Assembly: GCA_028583605.1 (NCBI GenBank)
Contig: CM053331.1
Location: 31,908,411-31,972,410 of the forward strand
Source: Dastarcus helophoroides
Lineage: Eukaryota; Arthropoda; Insecta; Coleoptera; Bothrideridae
DNA length: 64,000 nt
Reading direction: 5' to 3'
Shown here: in pieces, positions 45,151-57,300 of the stretch
Layout of the letters: each line of letters opens with the position of its first letter
Position numbering within the stretch: the first letter of the stretch is position 1
Made by a program: the position numbers and the translations under genes
Notes under the pieces: model-generated
What the model was told of the DNA's origin: nothing
What the model saw: the letters and a program-made list of their open reading frames with translations, nothing else
Databases searched by the model: none

Positions 45151-46989
45151 TTAATTTTTATTCATTATATGAGCACTTTTACGCAGTATTGTACTAGTCA
45201 TCAGTTTCTTGAAAGCTGAATAACATCGAATGAGAATTGAAAGCAAATAGCTTCGCGGAAGTTTCCTTACTTGCTTTTCCTTATAAAGAAAATCCATCAT
45301 TTCTCTGAAATAAATTTTTAAATATTCAAACGAAACCACAAAACATCAACTTTCGCTTCTATTTGAAACAAGAATCAAAATTTGGCCAAAGTATATTTTG
45401 AGCAAACTCATGAATGAATATTAATAGATATCGGGTTAAGCTTTCTAAGCTTTAGACCTATATTGTAGGAAAGCTTTTTGAATTATGCAAAACATTTTAG
45501 CCATAAAAGCCCCTGAATGTAAAAGTTAAATATATCATAAACATCAACCCCTAAATCTGCAGAGCTCGCATTAAGATGAAAACTGATCTGGTATTGATTT
45601 CTCCTTTCCTAATGACATTCATTGTTTACTAACATTGATTAACAAGTTATTTTATTAGTTTTATGAAATTTGTCCGTTGGCTTTCAATTACTTCAGTAAT
45701 GTATTTTCAGCCGAATAATTTAATTGTTGTAAGACGAGTAGAATTAAAATACTGTGTGATGGGCAGCGGTGTTTGAACCCCACTGAAAAACAGACGAATG
45801 TTAATAACTTTAATCCACAAATTCTGCAATTTTAATTTTTGATACTATGATATATATAATACTATAATTACTTTCAAATTTAAAAAAAAACACTGTTATT
45901 TTCTAGTTAAGTTTTCACTTCTAACGGGCGTCCACATGACTGCCTAATTATTTTTGGATATGAGATTATTTAAAAGACATTTGCAACAAATATGTAGAGA
46001 ACAATACAAGCTTATTAAAAGGGCAGTAATTTTAAAATGACAGGTACTTTAATTTCAGTAAATATCTGTGCAAAATAATGAGGCTTTTTTGTGTTATTTT
46101 AAAAAGACATCTCATTAAACTTAGTAAGACGAAGCGCTTCTTAAAATTTAGGCTGAAAAGCAAGCGCACAAGGGATTCTGATGCTTCCTGGAACTATTAC
46201 TTACCTGTTAATTGGAAACCAATCCTTTGAATGTAAAAGGTGTAGCACTAAGACATGCCTAATTGCCGCGGTTACTTGGAATTTCCACTAAACTCAAAAG
46301 GACGATATTTCTTACGTTAAAGCTACTACTAACTTTGTGTTTTAGCTTAATTACAAATCTTAATTTAAATTTTACGCTTCACAAAAAGAGAAATTGATCT
46401 GGTTTTATTTTTTGTAATATTTACAACTAGATTGGATTTTGTTTTGTTTTGGCTTCAATGCAAAAATATACAGAGACGTGATATAGAGAGACGTGATTGC
46501 GTAAATGTACTGTCAATTTCAGTTCTGTATTTCACAAAGCAATTGGTACAAAAATAATCCTACTAGCAAGGTTTTCTACATACGATAGTTAAGTTTTTTA
46601 TTTATTATGATGGCGATGACCATAACGAATAGCCCATTACGTGTATTTATTAGGTTTACACCGAACATTGGACTTGAACTATTCAAGAGGAAAAGAATAT
46701 TTAATCGTATCTAAGGTAGGATCACCAGACATTTCATTTCTAGAGATTTTTTTTGAATGTAGGCCAGATGTTACCAACAGTGTTATCTACATAACTCCCA
46801 AATTAAAAAACTCCTGCTAGTTCGGAAATCGATATATTCAATATTAAACCTACAATTTTTAACATATGAGTTAGAGGCAAAGAATGTTTCCGAAAAGATT
46901 TTAATTTGTTGCGGCCAAACCTCCTTATATATTTTAACTAAAAAATAATATATTATACGGAAAAATATTGTAAATAAAACAGTAAAATA
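45151..46989. other. Non-array DNA without a recognisable gene
   Basis: Ordinary AT-rich sequence. GTGTTTGAACCCCACTG at about 45769 looks like a weak inverted tRNA B box, but no A box was found. No coding was seen. Confidence 0.4.
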
Positions 46990-47335
46990 CGAGGATTTCT
47001 AGCGCTACTCTTTTTGCCTAATCGCAATCTGAAATTATACATCTCACGGAATTTCGATAGTTCATTCCGCACGTTAGGGAAACATCTTAAAGTAACGGCA
47101 ACATAGCAGCTCGCTACTTCTTCTAGATTGCTTTGGCTAAAGCTCTGTTGCAGAAACCTGCGGCACAAACAATGCAGTGTTTTCGGCTTAAAAAATCTAC
47201 TTTAAGCCGACTTGGTGATTTATTGTAACCAAGGGTATAGTCTATGCTAAAAATCGTGTAGTGGTGACGGTTATGTGCACAAATATAAGGTTTTAAAAAC
47301 GTTTATCTACGATTATTGCATGTGAACTAGCTTAA
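46990..47335. repeat. Direct-repeat pair, copy 2, unidentified
   Basis: Matches 44790-45150 in the same orientation, 2.2 kb away. A minus-strand frame of 71 codons (46953-47168) spans it, but the homologous copy has a stop in that frame and substitutions are not concentrated at third positions, so a gene is not supported. Confidence 0.6.
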
Positions 47336-49642
47336 AGAAATATTTTATGCCAATTTTTAATTAAGGTAAAGAGTGGAAGTATGAAAATTTTAATTTTTTT
47401 TCAACATTTCGAGATTTATTGAAAATTTAGACTAGATTAATTTTTTCAGAATTTTGACCTTTCTAAAAATTTCATTTTTCTTTTTTATAATTATTTTTTC
47501 TCCAAATTTCGAAATGCGAAAATTTCGCTTTCTTTTGAATAACTAATTTTGTCAAATTTCAGCTTTTTTGGAAATTTTAACCTCTTAATATATTGATTTT
47601 TGACTGAAATTTTAGTCTTTTTTAAAGAATTTTGACTCGCTTTGAATACTACGACTTTTTTTTTAATCTCGACACTTTTTAATATTTCGACTTTTTTTGA
47701 ACATGTTTAGTTATTCCTTAAAATTTAGATTTTTGTTAAAAATTTAGATTTTTTTTTTAAATTTAGATATCTCTCAAAATTTATTATATTGTTTTTGAAA
47801 ATTCGACATGCTTGAAAATGTTTTCTTTTTGGAACTTTTGACAAATCAAATTTCCACCTCTTTCCGAAATTTTCGATTTGCTCTTGCTTTGACTTTTTCT
47901 ACATTTGAGTTATTTTGAAATTTTCGACTCAAAATTTTTAGTTCTTTCAAGATTTTGATTTTTTTGGAAATCTTGTATTCTTTGAATTTTATTCGGGATT
48001 TAATTTTTTTTTTTTTTTTGAAAGTTTATTGTCACTTTGAATATTCCTACTTTTTTTTCAAATTTCCATATTTTCTAAGATTATGACTTTTTTAAATAAA
48101 TTATATAATAATAAAAATAAATTTCGTCCTTAGTTCAAAATTTCGATGTTATATTTTTTGTTCTGAAAATCCGACGTGGTTAAAAGTCTATGCTTTTTAA
48201 AATTTTCGATATTCAAAATTTACACTTTTTTTTTTAAATTTTCACTTTTTATAAAATTTTGACTCTTCAAATTTTCAAGATTCTGGCTTTTTTTAATAGT
48301 TTTGTCTTTTTCTGAAAATAAGGACGGTTTAGAAAAATGCTAGCTTTTATTCCAAACATTCGATTTTATATTTTTAAATTTTATTATTTTGCCTTAAAAA
48401 TTTTAATAGTTTCCTAAATCTTAATTTTCTAAATTTGGATATTTTAAAATTTTCACTTTCCTCCTAAAATATTAACTTTTTTTAATATTTTAATTTTCTT
48501 TCGCCACTTTGACTTATTTTTAATTGTTATTATAATTTTTTCTCAGAATTTCAAATCTTTTATAAATTTGTTTTAAAAAATTCTAATTTTTTGTTAAAAT
48601 TAAAGCTTTTTTAAATGTTACGTTATTTGGAAATGTTCTTTTCAACATTTCAGCTTTTTTTAGAAATTTTGACTTTCTTAAAACTATGGTTGACTTCAAA
48701 AAGCTCTGACTTTTTCAAATTTCAAACCTAGATGAACAAATCGGGATCAGATAAATTTAGTCAATATTTCAAAACTTAAAAAAAAAAAAAACTTTGAAAA
48801 ACGATCAAAAATTTGATAAATTTTTAGAATTTTTGACAAAACTAAAAATTGTGAAAAAAAAAACAAAATTTTCAAAGTGGACATTTTAAAAAATTTAATA
48901 AATTGAGTCACAGTTACAGAGATAAAAATTCTACAATTTGTAATAAATACGATATTTTCTAAACTTTTTAAATAAGAAAAAACTTTGAAAAACGATCAAA
49001 AATTTGATAAATTGTTAAAATTTTTGACAAAACTAAAAATTGTGAAAAATAACAAAATTTTCAAAGTAGATATTTTAAAAAAATTAAAAAATTGAATCAC
49101 AGTTACAGAGATAAAAATTTCAAAATTTGTAATAAATACGATAATTTTAAGGAAAAATCAAAATTTTGAAAAAAAAAATAAAAATATCGAGAAAAAGACA
49201 AACTTCTGAAAAAAATAAATTTTGAAAGATTCAAAATTAAAAAATGTCAAAAATTTCACAAAAATTAAATATTTTAGTAAGGTCAAAAGTTTCCGAAACA
49301 GTAAAATTTTTAAAAAATTAAAATATTCAAGTAAAGTAAAATCTGAGAGAAATATCAAAACTTTTGAAAATCGGTTGATATTTAAAAAAAAAATTAGAAC
49401 TTACTGAAAAAAATCGTAAAATTTTTAAAAGTCAGATTTTACAATAAAATGCAATATCTCAGAAGAGACAAGTTTACTCCAAAAAATAAACTACGAAAAT
49501 AAAAATTCTGAACAAATTCTGAAATGATTACAAAGACTCGAAATCTGAAAAAGGTTCAAATTTGGAAATTTGGAAATTGAAACTTAAAAAAAATTGGAAT
49601 TGAAACCAAATGTAAACATCTTTTCATAACTTTTTTTTAAGT

Positions 49643-49740
49643 ATCTCTCTAAAGATGCTTGGCTATCTAAAGGCGTTAAAGCAACCTTTGTTGTGTTTTT
49701 TAATCTTTCTTGGTTTCAGGGGACAAGATTTGCATTTCAA
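49643..49740 (+). mobile_element. HPR element, copy 13 (single degenerate arm)
   Basis: AGTATCTCTCTAAAGATG joins directly to CTTGGCTATCTAAAGGCG, so half of stem II is missing. It continues CAACCTTTGTTGTGTTTTTT and GGGGACAAGATTTGCATTTC. The ends are truncated and no target duplication is clear. Confidence 0.7.
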
Positions 49741-50189
49741 TTCTTTTATAAAGTAGAATTTTTTGAAACGTCAAAATTTTGTAGTACAACTTTTAAGTAG
49801 GAGTTTTCAAAAAAGCATGCAAAAAAGTGGAAGCAAAAATCGTCAATAAAGTCAAAATTTTCAAGTTAAGTTTTTCAGAAATGAAAATTTTCGAAAGTGG
49901 AAATCGAAGACCAAAATTTTTGAAAGTAATCTAAAATTTGGGAAATAGTCATATTAAAAAAATCGAAATTTTCAAGTCAGTTTTAAAAAAATGGAATTTC
50001 AGAAATGTCGGATCAAGAAAAAGTCCAAATATTTAAAAAGCCAAAATTTCGAGAAAAAAAATTGAAATCTCGAAAAGAACCGATATTTCGAAAAAATCGA
50101 AAATTTCAAATTAATGAAAATATTCAAAAATGGTGATATTTTTGAAAAAAAGCAAAAATTTTGAGAAAAGACTAAATGTTTAAAAAAAT

Positions 50190-50386
50190 TGAAATACAGA
50201 ACTTGTCCCCTGAAACCAAGAAAGATTAAAAACCGCAACAAAGCTTGCCCTAGCCCGTTTCGACAGCCAAGCTATCATCTTCAGAAAGAAACTGTTTGTT
50301 GTGTTTTTTAATCTTTCTTGGCTCCAGGGGACAAATTCTGTATTTCAATTTTTGAAGATAACCAAGGACCAATCCGTTCCACCAAA
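50190..50386 (+). mobile_element. HPR element, copy 14
   Basis: Starts TGAAATACAGAACTTGTCCC. The left arm keeps the minus-strand core (CCGTTTCGACAGCCAAGC). The right-arm core is deleted (CAGAAAGAAACTG to TTTGTTGTG), and it ends GGACCAATCCGTTCCACC. GTTTAAAAAAAT flanks it exactly (50178-50189 and 50387-50398). Confidence 0.8.
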
Positions 50387-51348
50387 GTTTAAAAAAATGA
50401 AAATATTTAGGAAATAGCGCTTTCAAAAAAAATCAAAACTTCGAATAAAAGTCAGTATTTTATAAAAAAGAAGGATTTTGTAAAAAAGGCCAAATCTTTC
50501 AATTATTTGAAAGATTTGCTTTTTTTTCAATTTCCACCTTATGGTGGAAATTCAAAAAAAAATCAAAATTTTTTCAAAAAAAACCTTTTGAAAAATTGCA
50601 ATTTTTAAAAGTCAAAATTTTGACAAAAGTTAAAATGTTTATAAAGGCAATATTTTCAAAAAAGATAGAATTTAAAAAAGTCAAAACTTTTAAAAGGTCA
50701 AAAACGCGAGAATCGAAATTTTCAAAGTCGACATTTTAAAAAAACTGAGATTTTTAAAAGCAGGATTTTTTCAAAATAAACCTTTTGAAAAATTGCAATT
50801 TTTAAAGGTCAAAATTTTGACAAAAGTTAAAATGTTTATAAAGGCGAAATTTTCAAAAAAGAATAGAATTTAAAAAAGTCAAAACTTTTAAAAGGTCAAA
50901 AATACGAGAATCGAAGTCGACATTTTAAAAAAACTGAGATTTTTAAAAGCAGAATTTTCCAAAGAAAGTCGAAATTTATAGGAACATAAAAATTTCGAAA
51001 AAAAGCCAAAATTTTTCAAAAAAGCCCAATTATAAAGTATAGATAAACAAAAAATTTAAAAAGTATTTAAATTTTGAAAAATTAAGTCGAAATTACCGAA
51101 AATTCTGTTTTTTCTTAAGCTGAAATTTTAAAAAATTGCTTATTTTTAATTTTTAACAGTAAAAATACTCAAAATAATAATATTCAAAAAAAGTTGTAAT
51201 TTCGAGGAAAGGTCAAGATTCTGAGAAAAAATTCAGATTTGAAAAAAAAGTTAAATTTTTTAAACGAGTCAAAATTGTCGATAAAAGTTATATATTTCCA
51301 AAAAGAGTAGAATTTCTTATATTTCTACTCCATTCCCTAAATCATCAA

Positions 51349-51435
51349 AAATTGAATTACAAATCTTGTCCCCTGAAACCCAGAAAAAATTGTATTTCAA
51401 TTTCTGAGGATAACCAAAGACCAGTCCGTTGCACT
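51349..51435 (+). mobile_element. HPR element, copy 15 (minimal, 87 bp)
   Basis: Only the outer parts remain: AATTGAATTACAAATCTTG, CCCCTGAAACCCAG, then TTGTATTTCAATTTC and GACCAGTCCGTTGCAC. TAAATCATCAA flanks it exactly (51338-51348 and 51436-51446). It shows that a copy without the core is bounded like a normal insertion. Confidence 0.85.
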
Positions 51436-51449
51436 TAAATCATCAAGAA

Positions 51450-51930
51450 AAGAATTGAGACTTGCATATAAAGATATATTTGGTTTTTGGATGAATTTCG
51501 ACAAGTGATGCTAGTAATATATAAATAAAAATCCCAATATTTCGTGAATAATTTCGAAACTCGAGTACAAATTGCACAACAAAAGACTTGTTTATAAAAT
51601 TTCGGGTAAAAACTTTACATGTTGATATAAAATCAAAATTTTAGGTAAACATGTAAAAAGTAAAAGTGCGAACTTTTAATTTCGAGGAAAAGTTTCAATT
51701 TTGATTTAAACACTCCCAAAATTTTGAGAATGATAGACATAAATCAGAAAATGTTTCGTGATTTTATTTTTAAAAAAATGTATGTTTTACGCTTTCAATT
51801 TTAATTATTTTTGTAATTTTAAGAATAAAATTTTCAAAAAAAATCTAAATCTAAAAACTATTCTCCAATGTTTGAGAAAAAGTCGAAATTTTAAATTAAA
51901 AGCCAGAGTTTGAGAAACAAGTTCTAAAAA
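51450..51930. repeat. Degenerate AT-rich sequence between two HPR copies
   Basis: Array-like words are diluted here. No genes were seen. Confidence 0.5.
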
Positions 51931-51933
51931 AAA

Positions 51934-52165
51934 ATGAAATACAAATATTGTCCCCTGAAACCAAGTAAGATTAAAAAACACAACAAAGGTTGCTGGAACG
52001 CGTTTCGATAGCCAAGCTATCATCTTCAGGGAGATGTCGATAGCTTGGCTATCGAAACGTGTCAGAGTAACCTTTATTATGTTTTTTAGCCTTCCTTGGT
52101 TTCAGGGGACCAGATTTGTATTTCAATTTTTGAAGATAACCAAGGACCAGTTCATTTCACCAAAA
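51934..52165 (+). mobile_element. HPR element, copy 16
   Basis: Left arm TGAAATACAAATATTGTCCC with a minus-strand core (GCGTTTCGATAGCCAAGC and CATCTTCAGGGAG). The right arm lacks CTGAAGA but keeps GATAGC-TTG-GCTATC and GAAACGTGTCAGAG. It ends GGACCAGTTCATTTCACC plus A10. AAACAAG occurs on both sides but not flush with the left end, so the duplication is uncertain. Confidence 0.75.
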
Positions 52166-52175
52166 AAAAAACAAG

Positions 52176-54390
52176 AAAATGGTCTAATTTGAAATTGCCC
52201 CAAGGAGATAATAATTTCGACATAGACTTTAATATTTTGTTATATGATATTACAGAAATCGAATATTTTAATCGAAATTTTTAAATAATTGTTACATATG
52301 TGTTGACAGTTCTAATTCAAGCTTACACTTTTTATTGACCATTCAACTCATAATCAAAAATTATTGTGTTTGTTTGTTTTGAAGACAAAAATTTTTATGG
52401 GGCGGCATTTCGAAGAGTTGCGTCATACTAAGAAAATTTACCGGACGGCCCTGGTAAAGAGTTAAGGTCTTTGAAGTGCTGCGACTGGGTACTTCAAAAA
52501 AAATGAGAAAAAGGTGACTTTCGAAAAAAATACAGAAATGTTGAGAAGTGAAAATCTCGAAGTAACAAACGGAACAAAAACATTCGAAAATATTTGTCAA
52601 GACAATGTTTTATATAAAAGTCGAACCGAGGAAAACGTTAAATTGTCGAAATTATTTATAACATTTAGAGTTTTCTAACTAAAGGAGTTTGTCTTGAAAT
52701 TTTCTGTAAATTAATGTCTAGTAAAAGAATTTAAAAAATAAAGTTTTTTGAAGAAAGATGAACCAAAAAGCTTATATTAATTTCTATTTTTACTTAAAAC
52801 TGTTGTCCTTAAGATTATAAATGCTTCTTTAAGCTTGTAATTTCCTCTTAAAGATCCAAATTTTGAATAAAATTGGAAATAATAAAATCTTCCAACATTC
52901 GAAGGTTTAATTTTTTTTCAGAGAAATTCAAATTTGACTAGTTATTTTAATATTTTTCTTTGAGTGACAGTTGGAGCTTTAAAAAGAATTAGAAAATAAA
53001 GATTCGCTAAATAAGCTAATAGGTGGAAGGTAGTTAAAAAATTTTATTAAATACAAAACGCTTAAAGTTTTAATAAAAATACTAAAATTTTGTGGCAAAA
53101 AAACACGAAGTTGAAAAGTTAAGAAAATCAATTCAAAACTTCGAGAAATAGTTTATTAACAAACGTCGATGTCTGCTTAAGAATCTTTTAATTTTCTTTC
53201 GAAGTTTTCGAGTTTAAAGTGCAGAGTCAAAGCTAGCTACCAATTTACGACATTTCTGAATCAAAGTGAAAATTTATCTTTAGAAAATTTGTAAAAAAAC
53301 GTTTTTTATCTTACTGATTTCATTTCTGTCCTCTTGTTGCTACCAGTAAACATAAAAAGCTTAATTTAATTTAATGTGGTGATTTGCCGTTCTGCGATTC
53401 AGTTACATGCGTGCGATCACCCTTACGTACTCGATGCCTAAAATTTCCAATTTTGTTGTCTCATTTAAAGCAATCAGTAAAAATCAAAGCTATACTATTG
53501 CTCGCGCTTTTTCTTAAATAAAATAACACAAGTATTTAAAGAGGGGAAGCCCTGAGGTTAGAATATAAGAATAAATTGAAAAAAGTGATCGTATAACGAA
53601 ATTCACAAATATTTTTCAGTGGGTATGAATCCTAAATCAATAAAAAGTTCCTCCGCCATAACGAAAGTAGAAACCTTTTTTTCGTATTACATTTTCAACG
53701 TCGCTATCGAAATATCAATTTTACTAGGAACCAATTCAACGTAAATAATTCTAGCGAGTACAAAACATCTTCTAACATATTTATCTACCTGGTCACAATC
53801 TCTGCCAATAAATTATCCGAAATTGGAATTCTGAATACCTCTTGATACAATCGTCAGTTGAGCGGAATGGAATTTTCAGGATGATGCATTTTTATGGACC
53901 AACGGACGACAATGCCATGTTCCGGGTGTAACTCGGATTTGTGATTTTTCCTCGGAAATGCAGTTCAAAAGGCATTCTTGTATTTGACTAGCCAACGGGA
54001 CTGAAATTTGATTTCATCCCCTTGGGATATGGATATACAGATTGGAAATGCCAATCCTTTACGATGAATAAATATCTGATTGTTTCAACGTTTATATAAC
54101 GATATCAATAATATTCGTAAGATAGCGGGGGCTCACCAACGCTAAATGTTATTTGTGCCAAGGGCCATTCGTTTGCTTTTATGAATACGTTAATATTTAC
54201 TAGGAATTAGAGTTGAAATTGATATATTTAAAAGGCTGGGCTTTTACCTTCTTGCTTTTCTTGGTTATGTTTTAAATAAAATGAGATATTAAACCGAACC
54301 CATACCGCGCTTTTCAAGCGCCCTTTTGCAACTTTAAAATAACGTCCCTTTAAATTCAATTAAAATCAACAACGAAGCAACTTCTTCATA
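52176..54390. other. Non-array DNA without a recognisable gene
   Basis: Ordinary-complexity DNA. A GC-richer patch at 53850-54060 opens a 41-codon plus-strand frame (53862-53987, including DDAFLWTNGRQCHVPGVT) preceded by an acceptor-like TTTTCAG. The frame is short and unmatched, so it is not called an exon. A GGCGGCATTTCG to ACCGGACGGCCCTGG patch at 52399-52453 is also unexplained. Confidence 0.45.
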
Positions 54391-57300
54391 AAAACTTTGA
54401 TAAAAAATTCGAATTTCAAATATAAATTATACTGGAAGGTTGGAAAAAAATCTGAATTTATAAAAGGAGTAAAAATGTTAAAATAAATTTCGAATTTCTA
54501 GTTGAAGAATGTCAAGAATTTTAATTCTAGACTTTTTCTTTAACTTTTTGAGATGTTTGAATTCTTAAAGTCGCAATGGGATAAAAAACAATATGAAAAT
54601 TAAAAAAAATATATATTTTAAAATTGTTCGAATCCTCTCAAAACTGTTTTTAAAACATCTCGTCTTTTTTTTCTAAACGCTTGGAAAACCTAAGCATTTT
54701 GACTTCAAACTCGTAGTTTTGACTTCAAACTCGTAGTCTCGACTTCAAATCCATAATTAAGACTTTAAAAATCGAATTTTCAATTTTCGTTCTAAATTTT
54801 ACCTTGATCTTAAAATTTGAAGTATTTTGTGATTAGAATTAAATTCCGATATTAAGGATTTTGGTTTTAAATTGGTTGTGTTTTTAATTCGGCAAAATAA
54901 CTTTTCGTTTTTCTTTCTGTCGACCTAATTAATTTATAATTTTCAACACGGAATACTGCAATAGCAAAAAACAAATGAAAAAGAATAAAAAACTTTAATT
55001 TCGAAGTTTCACTTTCCTTGCAACCTGAAATTTCCGCTTTAGGAACATTTCTCTTTAATTTGAGTTATTTTTCAGGAAGCTTACTTTTCTTTTATAATTT
55101 CCAACTTTTCTGAAGCATTTGAGATCACCCCTAAAATTGCAAGATCTAAATCGAAATTCAGTTATTTTAATGGAAATTAATTTGTCCAGGTTTAATAATG
55201 AAAGTTATTTTGTGAATTAAGTTTTTCTCAATGACGATTTTTTTTAAATTTTAAATTTTTCTGCAATCAGCCTGATACCTCAAACTTTCAATTGTTTTGC
55301 AGACATGTCAAATATTTCTGGACATTTTTGGACTTTTTTTGTTCTAATCCCAGTCAAGATAATTTCAAGATTATATTCAAAATTCTGGAACTATTTATAA
55401 CTAAAGGCGCAGTCAACATTTTGTGCTTAAAGCAAATAAAAAAAATAGCAAAATGAAATTTTCAAAATATTCCCTAAATTAAAAATATGACAATTTTTAC
55501 TTTTTTCTCGATATTTTGTTCAAAGATCGAAAATATCTAAAAAGTCCAGATTTCACAATTAAAGTCGAAATGTAAAGAAAAAAACAAAATTTTAAGTTTT
55601 TGTTTAAGTTTAACTAGAATTTTAGAAAAAAATTAAATTTCGAAAACATAAACTGAAATTGCCACTTGTCTATAAAAAAAATTAAATTTGCATAAAAATT
55701 TCTTGATTTTTAAGTTAAAAAGTAAATTATCAAAAATTTAAGATAAAATCACAAAATCACAAAAGAAAAAAATTACAAAAAAAATCGAATTTTTAAAACA
55801 AAGTCAACATTTCGAATGAATAAACTCAATATTTTTAAATTAAAGCGGAAATTGCCACTTGCCTATAAAAAAAACTAAATTTGTATAAAAAGTTCTTGAT
55901 TTTTAAGTTTAAAAGCAAATTATAAAAAAAATAAACGAAAAATCACAAAATCACAAAAGAAAATATTACAAAAAAAATCGAATTTTTAGAACAAAGTCAA
56001 GATTTCGAATGAATAAACTCAACATTTTTAAATTAAAGTCGATATTGTAGAAACAAATAAAAACTGCAAATTTTAACTCTAAGTTTGGGGAAAAGCACAA
56101 AGCGTTTGAAAAAAGACTTCAAAATGATTTTAGATATAAATATACTAACGAAAATCCCCAAAATGTTGATTTTTTTCACTTTTAAAATCAAAATTTGCTG
56201 CCATTTTAAAACTATGTTTTAATATCAAGATTTTAACATTTTTGGAAACAGATGAAAACTTTTTAAATGGATTTAGTTGACTTTTTTTTTCAAAATCAAA
56301 CTTTTGTGTTATAATGACTAAATTTTTTAACGAATAGCTTGGTTGAAAATATTTAATTTTTAATGAGTTATTACCAAAAATACTGAACTCAAAATTTGGT
56401 TTATGTAATTTTTAAGTTTTTTTTAAAGTCTTTATATTGATTTGGAGATCTGGAGTTCACAACAGTGACAGAAAACAAAACTTTAAAAATTTGGGGCTTT
56501 CTAAAAAGGTACAAAATTTTAAATCAATATTTACCAAAAACTAAAAATTAAAGAAAATGATACATTTTGAAAAAATCAAAATGTTCAAGAACAAAACTTC
56601 AAAAACAACTAAATTTATGAAGCGGTAAAAGTTTTAAAAAAGGAGAAAGATTTAAAAAAAATCAAATGGTCACAAATTTGAAAGAGTCGAAATTTTCAAA
56701 AAATCAATTCAAAAAAAAATCGAGATTTTGAAATAATCGAAAATTTTAAATAAGTCAATATTTTCAAAATTCAAAATTTTCAAAAAGGTCAGCTCTAAAT
56801 CTTTCAAATAAAACAAACTTTTATAAAAGACAATATTATGGAATTCGAAGCTTTCTAAATAGGTACAAAATTTCGACTCAATATTTACCAAAAACTAAAA
56901 ATAAAAAAAATGATTTTGAAAAATCAAAATTTTGAAGAACATAACTTCAAAAAGACTAAATTTAGCAAAATGTAGAAATTTCAAAAAAGCAGGAAGATTT
57001 CAAAATAATTTTTAAAAAGACAAAGTGTTGAAAGAGTCGAAATTTGTAAAAAATTGATTTAAAAAAAAGTCGATTTTGAAATGATCGAAAATTTGAAAAA
57101 AGTCGATATTTTCAAAAGTCGAAATTTTTAAAAAAGTCAAAAGTTCTAAAATCGAAAATTTCAAAAGAAGTAAAATTTCTTAAGAGAAATGTCCAATAAA
57201 ATAAAATAAAGATCAAGACATTAAAAAAAGGCAAAATCTTAAAAAATTTAAAACAATGCAAAATAATAAATCAAATTGAAATTACCAAAAACGGTGAAAT

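Larger units (their letters stand above)
47360..51340. repeat. AT-rich micro-repeat array, block 6
   Basis: T-rich on top from 47360 to about 48725, then A-rich to about 51340. Two tandem pairs are embedded: 48791/48982 (period 191; ACTTTGAAAAACGATCAAAA) and 50581/50778 (period 197; AAACCTTTTGAAAAATTGCA). HPR copies 13 and 14 lie inside. Confidence 0.8.

Noticed and set aside
45760..45785. Inverted tRNA-like B box (GTGTTTGAACCCCAC)
   Set aside because: Imperfect and with no A box at the right distance.
46953..47168. 71-codon minus-strand frame with protein-like composition
   Set aside because: The homologous direct repeat at about 44.8-45.1 kb has a stop in the same frame, and the differences fall on all codon positions without third-position bias.
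53862..53987. 41-codon GC-richer frame including DDAFLWTNGRQCHVPG
   Set aside because: No start codon, no recognisable family and no donor at the end. It is kept only as a note on the unique region.
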